A stretch of 64,000 bases of DNA from Hirundichthys speculiger (GCA_018398805.1 JAGFBZ010000015.1:90805-154804), one strand, 5' to 3'; shown: positions 22,807 to 34,757, numbered from the stretch's first letter. The notes: a model not told the origin generated them from the sequence alone. Translations and numbers: made by a program.

Positions 22807-23806
22807 ACAAAAAAAGCATATAGTAAACTATATAGTGAGATGAAAGAATAATGTCATGGATTAAAACATTAAAAGAAAAAAAAAAGGAAAATTTAATGTT
22901 GGTAATGTGATTTGACAAACAACACTATAAACAGCTACGGGCTAAAGAGTCTATAAGGATAATCTGTGTGTGTGCACGCATGTAGTGACAACATGAGCGG
23001 TGAATCAGCCGGCGCTGTAGGACGTGAGAACATGAGTTGTGACTCTGCCGTATGCTATTCTTAATTTAAACCCTGAAGGAGTCAGATGTTTAATGTCTCC
23101 ACTGCATATGTTTTTACTGCCAGCCTCATAGAACATGAGGCGGTGATCTACTGGCGAGTCTCAGCCCATACGTTTGACAGTCGAACCCCAATGTGGACGT
23201 GTGTGTAGAAGATGCAATAAATTTCACATTTTGTCTGTTATTCTTACATTAATGGGAGTTTTTCCTGCAGCTCTATTCTCTACATCACTGCGTTAATCCC
23301 GCCTCCACGCTGTTAAAATGATGTCATCCTCAGTTTTGAGGTCATTTTCTGAGCCAGTCATCTTGGTGTTTGTGTGCTTTTACCTTTAAGGCTGAAACAT
23401 GGTGGTGCGGTCAGTAATTTCTCATTAAAGCAGAAGGTTGTACATCTCGAATCATCGTGTCATGTTTCTAGTTTATTCAGAGGCGTGAAATAAAAAGGTT
23501 TAAGTGATCAGTTGTAAGTGTTCCAGAAAAAGGCAGGCCAAAGCAAGGTCTTAGGGTCATAATGGGCTATTTCTTCCAGGAAATCCTCTTTCTGTCCACT
23601 TCCTCTGTATTTGGGTTGTCCAAGACCTCTCAAGAACATCAGCCATCTTTAAAACCTGTTTCTCTGCAGCTCTCGTTGAGGCTCCGGGGTCGCTGACACC
23701 ATCTTCCACCTCCATCTGGGGCTCTGTAACTCATATTATTGGCTCTCATGGAGTGTGACTTTTTATGCTTTAATTGTATAAAAAAAAGGTTTTTGCCAGA
23801 AACAAA
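22807..23806. other. No gene recognised
   Basis: Anonymous DNA. No conserved frame or element ends seen. Confidence 0.5.
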
Positions 23807-24481
23807 GGCCCCAATCGTACACTTCCCGGTAGCCCCTACCAACTAGCCGCTACCCGCAAATTGTGGGTTTAGGAACCTCAGCTAACCGTTAATACAATCT
23901 TCCGCTCCCTAAAGCCGCTATACCGTTATGCCGACTCCCTTACTCACGTTGTAGGTGTGGCAATGGGCGTGTCTTTTGCCCTTTCCACAAACTCGGTATC
24001 TTGCGATCCTGGGTTGCATGTCAACATTCAACAGCGCATCCAAATGGCATCAATGTGCATCCACCTGGTCACATGTGGACGTGCACAAACGGCTCTACCT
24101 CCCGAATTAACTCTTGTGTAAAAAGCCTGATTTGGCCTCAGTTGAACCCCTGAGAAAATAGCGTCTTAAACGGCTTGCTCACCAGTTTAACCATAGATGA
24201 CCAGAGCGTGTTTACTGGGAGGACACCAACTATCTGGGACTTTCTGGTAGCCGAAAGGAATTGTCTGAAAAGACGCTCCATAGCAGTTAGCGGGTAGCGC
24301 AACCTGCTCTTAAAGGCAATGGCTACTGACGCACTGATTGGTTAAACAGGTGGAACGCCCTAACCACTCCCATGGATAATGTAGCGGGTAGTGCAGGTGG
24401 GATAGCGGGTTTAGCAACGGTGGAAGACTGCGTTCTTTGCGGGGGAACGCCCCTCCCGCTACCCGCTATCCCTAAATAGCG
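23807..24481 (+). mobile_element. Repeat R1 copy 2
   Basis: Aligns with 3920-4692 but lacks the hairpin-bearing insert. It begins AGGCCCCAATCGTAC and ends GCTATCCCTAAATAGC directly against the BEL/Pao LTR, which may have inserted into or cut this copy. No coding content. Confidence 0.65.
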
Positions 24482-25130
24482 TGTTAGAAAGCCAACACTG
24501 TTTATGTATTGTTGATTGTTGCTGAACTGAGTTTTATTAAGCAACAGCTTGTTTATCTGTAAGTTTTCACATGTCCGACGCTCTTGAACGCACCGCAGCC
24601 GTTCCGACGTCTTTCAATGTAACACACCTGCATGTGCGACGGCCGTACTGTGGATGTTTTTTCCTCCTGACACAGTGGCGTGTAGCTCCTATTTTCGTTG
24701 CATTTCTCAACATTTACCTTTACCACACTGGTTTGTTGCTGTGTGTAGATGCCAGAAGGTGAGCCTAATAATGTTGTGCTGTTTCAGTTGGATGTTAATA
24801 TTGTGTTACATGTAAGCTAGTGTGTTGCTAAGTTAAGTCATGCTGTCTGTGTGCCTCGTGTGTTGTGATTTGCTTACGGTGTGTGATTCATGTTATATCC
24901 TTGAGTTTTGTATACAGTCCTTTGCAACTTTGGTTATCCTGTAATGTTTGTGTATTATGTATGGTGTTTGTTATACTGATTATTATTTTGTATTGGTATT
25001 GCAGACCACAGTTAATAAACCAACATTAAGCTGGACATCTGTATCCGTGTTCTTTAACTGGAACACCAACCTCACACCTTGCCTCTCTAAATCAGCAAAT
25101 CCAGGAGACAACACCATTCTCTCCTTTTTA
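24482..25130 (+). repeat. 5' LTR of BEL/Pao element
   Basis: Begins TGTTAGAAAGCC and runs to the primer-binding site at 25131. It contains an AATAAA signal at about 25014. No second LTR copy was found in the window, so the boundary is placed by the TG start and the primer site; the right edge lacks the usual CA and is approximate. Confidence 0.55.
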
Positions 25131-25148
25131 TGGTCCTTCGAGCCGGAT
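25131..25148 (+). promoter_or_regulatory. Primer-binding site
   Basis: TGGTCCTTCGAGCCGGAT begins with TGG, the complement of a tRNA CCA end, directly after the LTR and 18 bases before the gag ATG. I did not assign the priming tRNA. Confidence 0.5.
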
Positions 25149-25166
25149 TAGAGTAACAACCAAGGG

Positions 25167-27824
25167 ATGAATCCTGCAGATGCCCAGCCTGAGCCCGTAA
25201 CCCAACGTGCTTCACAGAGAGAGCGTCACCCCCCAGCTTACCTGAGTGACTATGTGGTTGCAACTCTCCCTTCAGAGGGACAACCCCACACCACAGAACA
25301 GGCTCCCTCTACCCAGTGTTCACGTAGCCGGAAAACAGGCTCATCCCGGAAGAGCTCCAACTCCAAGTCCACACGGTCATCTCGCTCATCCATGGGCAGA
25401 TTCCCCTCTAACATTCTCTCAGAGCTAGAAACAGCCCAGCTCGAAGAGCGAGTGAAACAAATGGAGCTTGAGGAACTACAGCAACACATAGAGGAGGATC
25501 AACAAATTGACCACGAGTGTCAGCGACTACAAACTCAAGCCAGAGAAGCCCAGCAGCTACAAGAGGAAGCCATTAGAGCACAAGAGTCGCTAACCAGACA
25601 GCTGGAGAGGCGGCGACAGCTAAAGAAGAGAGTGAATGAGCTGGAGATAGCTAAGATGGTTACCTCTCTCCTCAAAGAGAAAATACAGCACCCCAGTAGT
25701 GGCAGATCCTCACCATGCCTTTTGGATCATAGTAAGGCAAGTAACTCTGTGCCTCCATCTCCGGTGCCCCACATGACCACATCTCCAGCTGTGGCGGTCC
25801 TGCCTCCGACGCTCCATTCACCTCTGCTCCACACGCCTTTAGTTCCACCCACATCTCTAGCTCCTCCTCCAACAACGTTGGCTCCGCCTCCAGTAACTCT
25901 AGCTCCGCCTCCAGCTGTGGCGGTTCCGCATCCAACGCTCCATTCAGCTCTGCCCCCCACACCTCTGGTTCCACATCCTGTGCAGTATCCATCTCTTCCT
26001 CCACTGCTACAGCCCGCTCTTCCTCCCGCATCCTTGCCTTCCAGTTTACCTCCTGTGAACTACAACCTAGCCCCTACTCCATATTCAGCCCATTCGGCAC
26101 AGTATCACCCATCTAAGTCAACCTTCACTTACCCTTTCCAGGCAGTGCCAGGCTCTACTTCAGCCTTTCCTCAATCCAGTCTACAACCGTCACAGATAGC
26201 TGACGCATCTGCATTCACCTTCCATGGCATCCCCAAACCTATGATTCCCTGCTTCGAGAGCGGTAAAGAAAGTGACTTTGCGTTACTAAAGATGGCGCTC
26301 GACAACCTTCTGAACAGCCATCTGCACCTGAATGAGCAGTACAAATATCAAGTGCTCCTTGGACACCTGAAGCTACAGAGTGCGCTCCAACTAGCTAAAG
26401 CCTATATGCACGATCCGAGGCCATATACAACCGCCATGCAAGCTCTACAGGACAAGTACGGTCAACCCCGCCAGGTCGTTCAAAGTGAACTGGGGGCCAT
26501 CCTAAACACACCAGCCCTCAAGTTTGGTGACTCTGAAGCTTTTGATGCATTCGCCTTATCCATCCAATCTCTAGTAGGCATGCTTAGGACCCTGGAAGGA
26601 CAGAACGGCTATGAACTACGATGTGGATCTCATGTCGACCGACTCATGAGTAAGATGCCACCAAGCTACAGAGACGGGTTTGTGGAATACTGCTTGAACC
26701 AAGGTATTCTTCGGACAGGTACTGACCAAACTTATACCCTACCTGATCTGAGTTTGTGGCTACAAATGAAATCCCAGGCTAAACGCATAGCAGGGCGAGC
26801 AGCTTCGCTTTATAACCATGAGACGCCCAAGCCACTGAAGAAGGACCAACGTCCTTTCAACAAATCAAAGGAGAAGACAACAGCATTCCTCCTCACTACC
26901 AATAGTGGCCAAGCCCCCAATGGACAGTCTGCACCACCAAAGTTCTCATCCAAACCCAAACCATACTGTCCCCACTGTGATAATAAAGAACATTTCCTGA
27001 ACGCATGTACAGAGTTCAAGAAACTTAGCACAAACCAGATTGTGAGGTGGATAACAGATGGACAGCGGTGTTGGAAGTGCGGAAGATCTCACAAGCCTGA
27101 GGTTTGCACCCTCAAGCGACTGTGTAACACCTGTAAAGAGCAACATCTAACCATACTGCATGATGCAGTCCAGCAAACCCAGAAGAGTGTGCTTATGGTG
27201 ACAGCTCCGACCACAAAAGTGTACTTGGATAGACCAAACAGATCCCCCAAGGTGATGTTGAAGGTTGTGAAAGTCTTGCTTCATAATGAAGACAGAGTTC
27301 TGGAGACCTTTGCAGTGCTAGACGACGGCTCAGAGCGAAGCATCATCTTGCCACATGCTGTGCAACACCTGAACCTCATCACACAGCCTGAAACACTTAC
27401 CCTTCGAACTGTTCACCAAGATGTTATGCAGCTTCATGGTGCATCAGTCGCCTTCTATGTGTCTTCCCTGCCCAAACCAGAAGAGAAGTTTCACATACGT
27501 CAGGCGTTCACCGCTGACAACCTCAGCCTTTCAGAACATTCTTATCCAGTGAGAACTCTCCAACGGAGATATAAGCACCTCCGCAACCTACCCTTACATC
27601 CTGTAGACCACGCTCAACCTCTGCTGCTCATCGGATCTGACATGCCTCATCTCCTGACACCCACAGAGCCAGTGCAATCAGGCCCCTCGGGGGGACCCGT
27701 CGCGGTCCACACTAAGCTTGGTTGGTCACTCCAGGGTCCCATGAGTATTGATCAGGTTCCTGCATCCAAGCAGCAGTGCCTTTTCACAGCAACAGTCTCA
27801 CCTACGAGCACGTTGGTCAAATGA
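25167..27824 (+). CDS. BEL/Pao Gag-protease protein, truncated before reverse transcriptase
   Basis: The 885-codon frame is uninterrupted. Residues about 85-170 form a glutamine- and glutamate-rich coiled coil; residues about 200-310 are proline-rich with short repeats of LAPPP. The Gag core of Pao type lies at about 355-510. Zinc-knuckle-like motifs follow near 600-665 (CPHCDNKEHFLNAC, CWKCGRSHKPEVC, CNTCKEQH). An aspartic protease has its active-site motif LDDGSER at about 717, with DDGS in place of the more usual DTGS. GWSLQGP near the end is typical of the region before BEL reverse transcriptase. The frame then stops, and no reverse transcriptase, RNase H or integrase follows, so this is a 3'-truncated element. 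An intact frame this long implies a recent insertion or retained use. Confidence 0.85.
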   Translation: MNPADAQPEPVTQRASQRERHPPAYLSDYVVATLPSEGQPHTTEQAPSTQCSRSRKTGSSRKSSNSKSTRSSRSSMGRFPSNILSELETAQLEERVKQMELEELQQHIEEDQQIDHECQRLQTQAREAQQLQEEAIRAQESLTRQLERRRQLKKRVNELEIAKMVTSLLKEKIQHPSSGRSSPCLLDHSKASNSVPPSPVPHMTTSPAVAVLPPTLHSPLLHTPLVPPTSLAPPPTTLAPPPVTLAPPPAVAVPHPTLHSALPPTPLVPHPVQYPSLPPLLQPALPPASLPSSLPPVNYNLAPTPYSAHSAQYHPSKSTFTYPFQAVPGSTSAFPQSSLQPSQIADASAFTFHGIPKPMIPCFESGKESDFALLKMALDNLLNSHLHLNEQYKYQVLLGHLKLQSALQLAKAYMHDPRPYTTAMQALQDKYGQPRQVVQSELGAILNTPALKFGDSEAFDAFALSIQSLVGMLRTLEGQNGYELRCGSHVDRLMSKMPPSYRDGFVEYCLNQGILRTGTDQTYTLPDLSLWLQMKSQAKRIAGRAASLYNHETPKPLKKDQRPFNKSKEKTTAFLLTTNSGQAPNGQSAPPKFSSKPKPYCPHCDNKEHFLNACTEFKKLSTNQIVRWITDGQRCWKCGRSHKPEVCTLKRLCNTCKEQHLTILHDAVQQTQKSVLMVTAPTTKVYLDRPNRSPKVMLKVVKVLLHNEDRVLETFAVLDDGSERSIILPHAVQHLNLITQPETLTLRTVHQDVMQLHGASVAFYVSSLPKPEEKFHIRQAFTADNLSLSEHSYPVRTLQRRYKHLRNLPLHPVDHAQPLLLIGSDMPHLLTPTEPVQSGPSGGPVAVHTKLGWSLQGPMSIDQVPASKQQCLFTATVSPTSTLVK

Positions 27825-28834
27825 GGTTGCTTTAAATGTGCTATAAAAATAAACTTCACACGCATCTCTTTATGTCACTGAAATAATGTTACACGCTCAG
27901 TTTCCTTATTATATTTATTTTCTATTATCATCTCTCACACATATATCAAAATTCCAGAAAAAAAAGGTAAGCATTTTTAGCATTTAAGGAATTGAATAAA
28001 TAAAATCATATTTTTTAAAATATAAATATCGGCATTTTGTAAATGACAGACAGCTCAGCTGAGATGAAAAGTGAAAGGTTGGAGTAATGAAAAGAATGGT
28101 TACTTCAGTTATTTGCTAATGAAGAAAAGAAAAGGAAAGTTTTTCTTTAGTCCTCTTCAACTAAATCTACAATGTCTCCACCATTATTTCATGGATTTAA
28201 AAGAGGTCCATTACATCTCAGTTAAGCAGTGCCAGGAGTCATAAACTGAGCCTTCAAAGCAAAGTGGATCTTCCAGACAGAGACAGTGTGTCTCTGGATG
28301 GATCGGGATTTTTTTGTCAGGACAAAAGAAACAGAAGGAAGATTTTATTCACTTTGGAGCTTTCAAAAAGAAAAATGTCAGCTATCTTTACTCTGAGTTA
28401 CTGATGGATTTGTATAAAAAAAAACCACGCTATTACAATGCTTTCAGCCTAATTAATTGCACCTTCACCGTAAATCCGTGTTCCTGTTTTATATCTGTGA
28501 GTGGATGTTTTTCTCCATTTCCTCCAAGAAAACCTGGTTTCACGTAAAATGCAAACACGGTGCCAAATGAATAAATGGTCTGAACTAGAAAATATGCATG
28601 CAAAATGTTTTATAGAGAAAAAAATAATGTTCAAGCTGTCAGAGATGTTTATGCACATGAGTAAAATACAGCATGCAGACGCAGAGCTGCAGAATAAATG
28701 GGTCAAGAGAGACACCGGAACCTGGTTGAGACAATAACAATATTATTGACAATGAGACGAGAATATGATCAGAAAATATAGAAATTATGAAAAATTACAG
28801 CAAAACAACACAATAAAAAAAAAAAACTTATATA
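27825..28834. other. No gene recognised
   Basis: AT-rich DNA after the truncated BEL/Pao frame. No 3' LTR or pol remnant is visible. Confidence 0.5.
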
Positions 28835-28842
28835 TGTAATAT

Positions 28843-29898
28843 TAGGGGTGCAAAATAATTATCGGGCCGATAACAGGAAATTATGACATCATCCCGTTAA
28901 GTCCGATATCATGACGAATAGCCCCGATAACATAAATATATTTTTGTCAACACAGCAGTGCCTCGCTCCCTCTGAGCATCAAATGACCGGCAGTGAATGT
29001 TATGTTCAAGTGACGTCAGCATAATTAGAAAAATGATTTCTCAATTAGGAATATCAAGAATACCCCCTCATGCCAGAAAACAACTCGTTAACTCGGTCAT
29101 AATTTTGGTAGTTGCTGACTTGAATTTATTTTGGCAGTATTTTCCCACATGTTACACATAAAAAAAGAAAAAAATAGGAAAGGCTGAAAGAACGACTAGC
29201 AAACAAGAGAACGTGGGAATTTACGTTACACTTTGAATGCAGCCTGCAGCACAGCGTGCTGATCACAACAAACATGGCGGCGATTGTATGGAGCTTCTTT
29301 AAAGTTTCAGAAGAAGATAGTTTGGTGGTTATTTGTGACGAATCCTCCGAGCGAATTCTACGAAGAGGGAAGCACAAGCTTTAATACGTCAAACCTGATC
29401 AGCCACCTAAAACATAACCATCGCTTCCATGCAGTTTTAAAATCATGCTAATGTAAACTAACGTGAGCTAACGTGAGTTGGCCTCTCCCTCATCTCTTTC
29501 ATCTAAAGCTTCCATGAGATAAATGGAACCACAAGCCAAAATCCTTTAAATGTTAATCTTTTTCACTTAGTATTTCTGATGCATGTATTTCCATCAGTTC
29601 AAGGAGCCTTTATTTTTTATATCAGTCAGTAATGAACCTTATTTAAGTTAATGTGAGATATCAAATAGGTTTATTGATAGCTTTACAAAATTATTTGAGA
29701 GGCTTCCAGTAGTTTTTCATTGAAAAAAATAAATATCTGTTCATTTAAGAAGTCAAAACTGTTTTTGGTTTTGTTCATAGTATTGATGTAATGATCTTAG
29801 GTATATGTGTGTCTTATCGGTAATCGTATCGGCCTTTAGGAGCTGAAAGTTATCGGTTATCGGTATCGGTTTTAAAAAACTGTTATCGTGCATCCCTG
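28843..29898 (+). mobile_element. hAT family H1, copy B, with perfect 8-bp duplication
   Basis: Begins TAGGGGTGCAAAATAATTATC and ends ACTGTTATCGTGCATCCCTG. It is flanked by TGTAATAT at 28835-28842 and at 29899-29906, an exact 8-bp target duplication as made by hAT transposases. The interior matches copy A and keeps the start of a BED-finger exon but no catalytic domain. Confidence 0.92.
29274..29445 (+). pseudogene. BED zinc finger of H1 transposase, broken
   Basis: ATG opens MAAIVWSFFKVSEEDS, then VICDESSERI, the first half of a BED finger (aromatic W.FF.V and a cysteine pair in which one member is now serine). A TAA stop follows within the codons after GKHKL. In a shifted frame the second half TSNLISHLKHNHRFH is clear, carrying the zinc-binding histidines. 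ZBED-like hAT transposases have this finger at their N-terminus. One frameshift and the missing catalytic part make it inactive. Confidence 0.65.
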
Positions 29899-29906
29899 TG
29901 TAATAT

Positions 29907-31110
29907 TATATAAATATAATCAAATATATAATCAATTTAATATCATAAAATATAATAAAACTTTAACAAAAAAATTCCAAAATATAAAACTTTATCTGAC
30001 ATCAATAAAATAAAACAAGAAATGTACGCTTACAGAAAGTATAAAGATAAATCTATTTTCATCACTCATTTATCATTCAAAAAAGACATTATGATGTTAA
30101 TTTTTGGGCTGAAAACATGCTAATTAGTTCTGGCATTCATGTTTCATGTTGTATTCATGTTTCTTCATGTTTTCTTTTTTTAAGTAATCTCAAAAAAAGA
30201 AAAAAAAAAACAACTAAATGCATCCATAAATCTGACTCAGAATGTCAGATTTAAGGAGAAAACAAAGGAGAAAACTGTGCAACGTTTCTCTGAATCAGCT
30301 GAAGAGTCTGAGGCAGGAAACATGCTGAGTTTTGTAGCAACAGCATGTAAATCGGAGTTATCAGACATCACAATCGTCTCCTCCCTGTGTGGAAAAAAAA
30401 CATGGGAAAATTATGAATGCAGCAATTCAGCTTCCTGCCTTTGTGCCACCTACACGGCCTAGATGGTGTTTGTGAAGACATTTGGTTAAAAATTATCTCC
30501 TCAGTCTCTCTGAAAAGTTCTGGAAAAAGTCAGACGAAGTTCAGCTGCAGCGGAGACGGGAAAAGGCCTCGGAGTGGAAGTCTCCTCTTACCCACGCTCA
30601 ATCAACTGTGACGCTCTGGCTTTTGTCAAATTCTGATACTCTCCTTTTGCACTTCGGAGAAAATGATTGCTCCAAAGTCTGCAAATATTTGCTTAACTGG
30701 GAAAAGTGAGGAAGATGAAATGGTGGGTATGTAATGGTTGAAACAGGAGACAAATTGAGACGGTGGTGAGAGGTGAGCAGAGTTACTCTGAGCAAGGGTA
30801 CAAAAATACTGCTGAAAAACAAGTCTGCCACGCAGACAATGGAGATGTCCTTCAGTTGAACTTTAACCTCAAATCTGGTTAAAGTGCCTGGATTTTTTTG
30901 CTTTTACTCCGTCGACACGTTTCATTGGTGCTCAACTTGTTTTCTCACCGTCTGTTCATTTAAAACCCACGTAGAAAATGAGACCCAGGAATCTTTCCAA
31001 ACAAGCCCTCCTCGCCAGGTTTCCTTCAGCGTCTAGAAGCCCTGCAGAGCAGACCATCTCAGAGACCACCGGAGCGGCCAGGGAAGAGAAAAAAAGCAGT
31101 TACTTCAAGA
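29907..31110. other. No gene recognised
   Basis: AT-rich anonymous DNA; several A-runs. Frames at 30277-30709 overlap one another and lack domains. Confidence 0.5.
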
Positions 31111-31119
31111 AATAACAAG

Positions 31120-31350
31120 AGCGCTCTAAAAAAGGGTCAGTGCCTCCACTAACTCCACTAACCAAGTATTGTCTTTAGAAAGTGGTGGGTGCACACCTCC
31201 ACAGAGGTTAAAAACCTGAGTCATACTCCACTGTTTGTCGGAGTAGTGCAGACTGGTCAGACCGATGCGTTGAGAACTGATGAAGCCGCTTGGATAAGAG
31301 GCAAAACGTCTTCTAGACAAATCTAAGTCCAGTTGCCTATGATTCAATTG
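31120..31350. repeat. Unclassified fish repeat fragment
   Basis: The segment with GAACTGATGAAGCCGCTTGGATAAGAGGCAAAACGTCTTC and AGTCCAGTTGCCTATGATTCAA resembles a dispersed sequence seen often in fish genomes. I cannot place it in a class. Confidence 0.35.
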
Positions 31351-31389
31351 TTGAGAGAATCTCTGTTCAATAGTTTACGCATGATAGAC

Positions 31390-31930
31390 TCATGAAGAGG
31401 CCAGTGTCCACAGAGGAAGCCGGTGTTATCTCAAAAAGAGAAACGCTCCTTAACAGCACTGGGAACCCACTTTGTGGACTGATGAGACAAAGACTGAATA
31501 ATTTGGGAAGAATATTCGGCGCCGTGTTTGGCTGGGTGATGAAACATGACAACGGTCCCAAGTATTAGAGTAAATACATCACAGAATGGCTTCGGGAAAA
31601 CAAAATCCACCTCTTGTTGTGGCTCCGTCAGAGGCCAGACTTTAACCCCATAGAGATGCTGTGGAGGGACCTGAAGAGAGCTGTTTGCACCAGGTTTCCT
31701 ACGACTCTGTCTGAGATGAAGCCATTCTGGAAGATGAATGGCCTGATGCTCCTCCAGAGGCTTCTGCAGCTCTTATCCAGAGATAATAAAGAAGCACCTG
31801 CTTGAGGTCATTGCTACCAAGGAAGGTTTGACTTCTATTAAGTCTAAGGCCGCGGTTCTTTTTTTTTTTTTTTTACATCTGTAAAGTCTTCAGTGGGTTT
31901 GTTCTATAAAAGCAGGAGAATGTATAATTG
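31390..31930 (+). pseudogene. Tc1-like transposase, heavily decayed
   Basis: Pieces of a Tc1/mariner DDE transposase appear in order over about 400 bases: TDETK..N.G.. near 31480, HDNGPKY at about 31550, and RPDFNPIEMLWRDLK at about 31635-31685. The last two correspond to the second aspartate block and the PDLNPIE block with the final acidic residue. Frames shift between the pieces and stops intervene. A T-run and CTTATCAGCTTAAGCAGATTG downstream look like the 3' UTR and end region. The left end is not found. Confidence 0.7.
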
Positions 31931-33080
31931 TTTGTGCCTTATCAGCTTAAGCAGATTGTGCTGATACATATTTTACATAAAATGAATGCAGGAACCCAGA
32001 TAACTCCGAGGGCCTCGCGTGCTCTCCTGCCGCTATCCTCAGGGGAGAACTCCTGTTTGTCCATGAACAGTCCTTTCTTTATTCAGTGACTAATAACAGA
32101 TGACAGCAGCTGATCAATCAGGTCACAAGGATTCCTCCCTATTTATCAGAAGCTGATTTAAAAGGTCCTGTTTCCCATCTCATACATAATGTTCACTAGC
32201 CCCAGGACTGCAGATCTTTCAACTTTGCAAATGACTGTCAGAATTGCTCTTCACACTTTGCTGATTACTTTTAAAGCTCTGTGCAGACCCCACCGTTCCT
32301 ACATCTGTCCTTCCTGAGATGAAAGAGCCTTCAACGTTCAGACTTCTTCGTTTTGGATCCTCCTTTTCTGAGTAGCGTATTTCAAATCCCTTCACATATG
32401 AAAAGACCTCATTGTTTTTGTTTTTTTCTGTACTATATTTTTCATTAATTAAAAAACGAATTCATTGTTCACGATTGTAATTTACACATCTTTTCCATGT
32501 AAAGGCTCTTCTCTGTTTGATAGCTGCCGTCTTCCTGCAACGAGAAGCGTGAACATATTTCAGCTGAGCCGAAAAGTTTTTCCTTCACCTCAAAGTGTGT
32601 GAGAAGTCAAGTTCAAGTTCAGAGATTATAATATTAAAACTGCATTTTGGGCCTTATTGTATAATGTTGGTTCATAAGTTCATGACTTATGCTCTGGATT
32701 CTGGTCTGTTGAAGGCCACAGTTTCTGTTATCGTTCTGGCTCCATCAAGTCGGCTGAGTTTTGACACGTAGGCGTCTAGAGAACTTATTCCAAGGTCCTG
32801 ATGTTTCATGTGATGTTTAAAGACGACTGTTTCCTCCTGGAGATTTGTCATTTTCGATCATCCTTCATTCTGTGATGTAAGTTAATGACCTCTCGATTTT
32901 GTATACAACCTGAAGAACAAACCCACTCTGCTCCTCTGTCGTAGTATAGTGCATTGCTTAAGTATATACATTGTAGTGTATATACTTATAAATAAGATAT
33001 ACTCAAATATCTAAATTACAGTGGCGTCCCTGGGTGGGGAAGCCACTGTCCAAGTCCAAATACTTGATCCAGCTGAATAT
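31931..33080. other. No gene recognised
   Basis: Anonymous AT-rich DNA with short palindromic AT stretches near 32950-32990. Confidence 0.5.
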
Positions 33081-33084
33081 TGAA

Positions 33085-33520
33085 AAAGGACCAGGAGGAC
33101 TCCACACTGGAAAAAAGGCCACTCAAAAAATAAGTAAAAAAAAAAAAAATAACTTAATACAAGATATTTTTGCTTGTAATAAGCAAAAAAATCTGCCAAT
33201 GGAACAAGTGAAAATTCGCTTAATAAGATTTCATGAAATAAGCCATTATATTTAAGCCTGACAAGATCTTGAAATTAGCTTAAAAATCTTATGACATGTC
33301 AAGTCAAGTCAAAAAAATTTGTTTCATCTGAGATATGACTTAAAACAAGATGTTTTCAAGACTATTTCACTAAACAAGATATTCAAGATGCATTGTCTAA
33401 AAACAAGCTCCTATATCTCACTGAAATGTTACTCTTTAGGTGATTTTGTCTTATATTAAGTGTGATGAGATATTTTGAGTCCTGATAACCAGATTCATTT
33501 TGTCAAAGGTCTTCACATTT
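33085..33520. repeat. Probable non-autonomous DNA repeat
   Basis: Opens with CCACACTGGAAAAAAGGCC and is made of ACTTAATACAAGATATTTTTGCTTGTAATAAGC-like motifs (AAGATAT, ACAAGAT, AAATCTT), repeated in both orientations through to 33490. The composition matches a dispersed fish repeat, but ends are unclear. Confidence 0.35.
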
Positions 33521-33871
33521 CAAATAAATGAGTTTGTAAAAGGTTGTCAGAATAGCGGGGTCCTGTTTGGTGTGTTCTGAGTCGAGGCTGTGTGAACATG
33601 TTGGCTGAAGGTTTCTTCAGCTGCACGTGTTGTGATCACAGCTTTGTTCCATGGACGCTGAGTGATGAGGACGTCTTCTCAGTGAGCAGAGAAGATAAAA
33701 GGAGCCGAAGGTTCCTTGACGAACGTCGCTGCACTTTTTCACGATTTAACGCCCAAACCAGAGTCTGATTGAATGAAGGTTTTTTTTTTACCTGCCATTA
33801 TCCTTGTTTAGGTTTCAATGTTATATTCTTAGTTAATGATATTTGCTCAGTGGTCATGATCTGGGTCTCTG

Positions 33872-33941
33872 TAAAGCGCCTAGAGACAATTGAATTTGTA
33901 ACAGACGCTATACAAAATTGAATTGAACTGAATTGAATTGA
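33872..33941. repeat. Retroposon tail (GAATT)n
   Basis: TAAAGCGCCTAGAGACAATTGAATTTG, then CTATACAAAATTGAATTGAACTGAATTGAATTG: a common 3' end of fish retroposons, with a pentanucleotide tail. Confidence 0.5.
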
Positions 33942-34272
33942 TCACATGCTACAAGTTCATGTATCATAACCTGCTGCATTGCATCATATTGTATCTTTTT
34001 TTTTTGTGGCGCTAAAAAAGATATTAGATCATTGCATCATAGTCAGGTGTCAAGCTAATTGTTTAACTTTGTTATTGAGCTCATTTAAAGGCAGAAAACA
34101 TGTAACTATTTACGTTGGTATCATTGTGAGAGCCGGAAGAGGAGGTCAGAAAGAAAATTACAGACAAACATGTCAAAGGTAATAACGCCATATCCAAGCA
34201 GCTTCATGCTCCTGGAATTATATATTCAGACCTGATAAATGTGCATTTAAAGTCATTGAAAGGTGGGTTAAA

Positions 34273-34757
34273 ACAAGGGTCTCCAACCCCCCAGTCCCCG
34301 GCCCGGTACCGGTCAATGGGTCATTTGTTACCGGGCCGCAGAGAAAAAAATAAATAACTTCCCTTATTACCGTTTGATTTATTATCTAAGTCTAAATCGT
34401 TTATTTTGACCAGATTCCCTCCATTACACCCGTCTATGACTCTTGACACATGACAAGACATCGTGACCCGTGGCTCGGTCTCGTGATCCGTTTAAACCCC
34501 CAAACTGGCAAAATGAAGATAAAAGAAAAGTCTTTACGTGGAGAGGACGTTACTGATGCTCTGTTGTAACGAGGACGCTTTCATTCAAGTTGCACGTGAA
34601 TACACAGTGGATTTACATTTATCGTTATATATAGAAAATACCACAGATTTTATTCCGGTCCTTTTATTTTATTTTGTTGTATTTATCTGCGACACATTTT
34701 ACAGACCGGTCCGTGAAAATATAGCCTCACATTAAAATGGTCCATGGCGTAAAGTAA
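34273..34757. repeat. hAT-type non-autonomous element
   Basis: The left end GGTCTCCAACCCCCCAGTCCCCGGCCCGGTACCGGTC and the right side ACAGACCGGTCCGTG..GGTCCATGGCGTAAAG are mirrored in type. It belongs to the same hAT group as 1240-1497. No transposase frame. Confidence 0.5.

Noticed and set aside
25672..26031. Minus-strand Glu/Ala-rich frame of 119 codons
   Set aside because: It is the mirror of the proline-rich part of the BEL/Pao Gag frame.
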